From NCBI RefSeq assembly GCF_004342025.1, contig NZ_SLWN01000010.1:274317-338316 (forward strand): DNA of 64,000 nucleotides. The letters are read 5' to 3'. The notes beneath the pieces were generated by a model, which saw only the letters and a list, made by a program, of their open reading frames with translations, did not search any database and was not told the origin of the DNA. Every line of letters begins with the position of its first letter. The stretch's first letter is position 1. This DNA comes from Kribbella steppae (GTDB lineage Bacteria; Actinomycetota; Actinomycetes; Propionibacteriales; Kribbellaceae). Positions 62,309 to 64,000 of the stretch are shown here, piece after piece. The position numbers and the translations under genes are program-made.

Positions 62309-62977
62309 ATGTCGATGACGGCTGAACCGCCTGAGGGCCAGGTCGGCGAGGGAGACCGCAGCCTGGAGGTGCGCTGGATCTTCCCGGGCCGGCTGGAGAC
62401 CGCGGTGACCGGATGGTTCGGGCGGTTCCCGATCGAGACGGAGGCGCGCGAGGACGCCTACCTGCTGGATCCGCGGTTGCCTGGGCTTTCGGTGAAGATC
62501 CGCGGGGGCGGGGCACTGGAGGTCAAGATGTACCACGGGAGCCCGGGAATCCTGGAGTTGGCGGGCCGGGCCCACGGACGCCTGGAGTCCTGGCAGAAGT
62601 GGTCCTTCCCGGTCAGCCCGTCCAACCAGTCCAGCGGCTGCCCGCCAGGCTGGCGGCCGGTACGCAAAAGGCGACGCATCAGCCGTTTCTCACTGGCCGG
62701 AGGACAGATCGTGGTGCGCGCCTCGGAGCTGGACCATGAGCCGCAGTGCGACGTGGAACTTACCGAGGTCAGCACGATCGGCCAGGACTGGTGGACCCTG
62801 GGGTTCGAGGCGAGCGGTCCTGCCGATCTGCGCCGAAGCGCACTCGAGGCCACCGCCCGGCTCGTGTTCAACCGCCCCCTGCCCGGTGGTGCGGAACCCG
62901 ATCTCGATGACTCCAAGTCCTACATGCAGTGGCTGTCCCACCGTCCCGGCCCCAAAAGACGCGACGCACCACGCTGA
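62309..62977 (+). CDS. Hypothetical protein next to aquaporin
   Basis: A 222-residue soluble protein with no recognised domain: EVRWIFPGRLETAVTGWFGR near the start, SVKIRGGGALEVKMYHGSPG and FPVSPSNQSSGCPPGWRPVR in the middle, and a Pro/Lys/Arg-rich end. The pattern of strands and basic patches around an acidic strand (VELTEVSTIGQDWWTLGFEA) recalls triphosphate-tunnel (CYTH) folds, but this is only an impression. It starts 43 bases after the aquaporin gene and is probably in the same operon. Confidence 0.68.
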   Translation: MSMTAEPPEGQVGEGDRSLEVRWIFPGRLETAVTGWFGRFPIETEAREDAYLLDPRLPGLSVKIRGGGALEVKMYHGSPGILELAGRAHGRLESWQKWSFPVSPSNQSSGCPPGWRPVRKRRRISRFSLAGGQIVVRASELDHEPQCDVELTEVSTIGQDWWTLGFEASGPADLRRSALEATARLVFNRPLPGGAEPDLDDSKSYMQWLSHRPGPKRRDAPR

Positions 62978-63583
62978 CGTGGGCCCCTGCAGGCATCAAG
63001 TGTCTGCACCAGTTCGGTCGTCCGTGACTCTGGTTCGTCCGCCACCCGTACGGGTGACAGCCGTCGTGAGTGCGTGGTTGACAGAGTCGGCACGATGTCG
63101 ACGGCGTGTGTGTACTGACGGCGCGTCTCGGCGGTCGCGGTGAAGCCAGAATCTTGGCCCGCGCCCGCGGAGTCAATCCAGTCGCCGTCCCGGCCACCGA
63201 GGCGTCCCCGACTGGCTCCCGCTCGCGTTTGTGCAGGTCGGGGCTGTTTTATCCGTGCGCGGAGGCGGGTTCGAGGGTGCCTTCGCCACGATCCGAGTCA
63301 TGCCGTCTGGGTGATGTGGGTGTGGATGGCCGGGCGTAGGTTCCGAGCCACCTGGGAGTGGCGAGATGGGGCTCGGCCCTGGAGACCCCCAGCGCTCCGC
63401 TGGCCGACACGGTCGAGCATGCATACAGCCAGACCCAGCGTGCCGACAGGCTCGTCCCGATCGCCAAGGTATCGGGCATGTCGCGCCGAGGGCGGGTCAG
63501 TGGACACTGAGTCAGACAAAGGTCCTGGGGACGGCTCTAGCGAGGGAGGCCCATATGCGGACCAGGCAGAAGGCCCGCACCTC
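62978..63583. other. Intergenic region upstream of second ClC gene, two palindromes
   Basis: About 605 bases without a credible gene. CACCCGTACGGGTG (63043-63056) is a perfect 14-bp palindrome, and TCAGTG-GA-CACTGA (63497-63510) lies 74 bases before the ClC ATG and could be an operator. The function of the rest is unknown. Confidence 0.45.
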
Positions 63584-64000
63584 ATGAGCGCCACGTCAGG
63601 ATCGGCGCCGGCGCCGCCGTTCTCTCAGACGCCACAGTTCTGGGTGCTGATGGTGAGTGCGCTCGGGCTCGGCGTCTTTGGCGCAGCCGCCGCCCTTCTG
63701 TTCATGGGCCTGATCGGACTCGGGAACAACTGGTACAAGGCTCCGGATCCGGGATGGTTCGGCGGCCAGTGGTGGTGGGTGGGCGTCACGGCGGCCGCGG
63801 GAGTCGTGGTCGGACTGCTGCGCCGGTGGACCCACCTTCCAGCCAGGATCCCGAGCCTGATCGACGACCTCGAGCACGCGCATGTCGACGGCCGATTGGT
63901 GCCGGGGATCGTGGCTGTGTCGGCCGTGTCGTTGATCGGAGGCGCGAGCCTGGGCCCGGAGCAGGCGCTCGGGGCCATGGGCGGTGGGGCCGGCGGGTGG
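63584..64000 (+). CDS. Chloride channel (ClC) family protein, copy 2, cut by window edge
   Basis: The frame is open from ATG 63584 to the window end (139 residues). After SATSGSAPAPPFSQ come a membrane helix FWVLMVSALGLGVFGAAAAL, a WWWVGVTAAAGVVVGLLRR helix and GGASLGPEQALGAMGGGAGG, the ClC gating-glutamate region in the form G-P-E-Q-A. It resembles the channel at 46874 in this loop. The C-terminus is beyond the window. It follows the DUF2252-aquaporin genes on the same strand. Confidence 0.85.
   Translation, partial: MSATSGSAPAPPFSQTPQFWVLMVSALGLGVFGAAAALLFMGLIGLGNNWYKAPDPGWFGGQWWWVGVTAAAGVVVGLLRRWTHLPARIPSLIDDLEHAHVDGRLVPGIVAVSAVSLIGGASLGPEQALGAMGGGAGGW

Overview
The window is high-GC DNA, roughly 70 percent by eye, from a Gram-positive actinobacterium. 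The gene content fits a soil actinomycete: many TetR, LuxR and PadR regulators, ECF sigma factors of the ECF41 and ECF42 types, DUF574 methyltransferase, LmeA-like DUF2993, DUF1707, and secreted proteases and a polysaccharide lyase. Frequent GTACGG/CGTACC words and family content suggest Kribbella or a close relative in the Nocardioidaceae group; this is inference. No rRNA, tRNA, CRISPR array, insertion sequence or phage gene was seen.

Layout. 1-4.4 kb: a cut-off array of about 54-bp repeats, an MFS transporter, a convergent epimerase damaged by a one-base frameshift, and an MFS-TetR operon. 4.4-8.1 kb: metH behind a predicted S-adenosylhomocysteine riboswitch. 8.1-9.9 kb: an ECF41 sigma factor (SigJ type), a DoxX-like protein and a GNAT enzyme. 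9.9-18.7 kb: secreted phosphatase, a TetR/SDR pair with phased operators, methyltransferases, YCII and reductase-like proteins, a secreted PL6 lyase under a LacI-type operator, and a DUF3800 protein. 18.8-26.6 kb: a large LuxR ATPase regulator, an NmrA-like protein, an MmpL exporter and its probable two-component system. 26.7-37.9 kb: small enzymes (YCII, VOC, adenylate kinase paralogue, hemerythrin, lipoate ligase, PhzF, DHFR-like), PadR-DUF1707, XRE regulator, aldo/keto reductase, and decayed dioxygenase and O-methyltransferase fragments. 38-48.3 kb: TetR/epimerase pair, small unknowns, SulP transporter, an ECF42-YCII operon, DUF2252 and a ClC channel. 48.6-58 kb: TetR/MFS pair, hydrolases, a LuxR-TPR regulator, a subtilase and a second ECF42-YCII operon. 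58-64 kb: a frameshifted lectin, an S1 protease, and a second DUF2252 module with an aquaporin and a ClC gene cut by the window edge.

How the genes work together. The strongest unifying signal is a promoter motif, TGTC(G/A)(A/G)-17 bases-CG(A/T)N. It lies in front of all four YCII-type genes (13934, 26695, 43519 and 57886) and of two of the three DHFR/RibD-like reductases (31854, 44339). Two of these YCII genes are translationally coupled to ECF42 sigma factors, so the window appears to hold a dispersed ECF42 regulon. A second theme is efflux pumps and oxidoreductases controlled by adjacent repressors through palindromes overlapping sigma-70-like promoters. A third is a repeated association of DUF2252 with ClC channels and other membrane channels.
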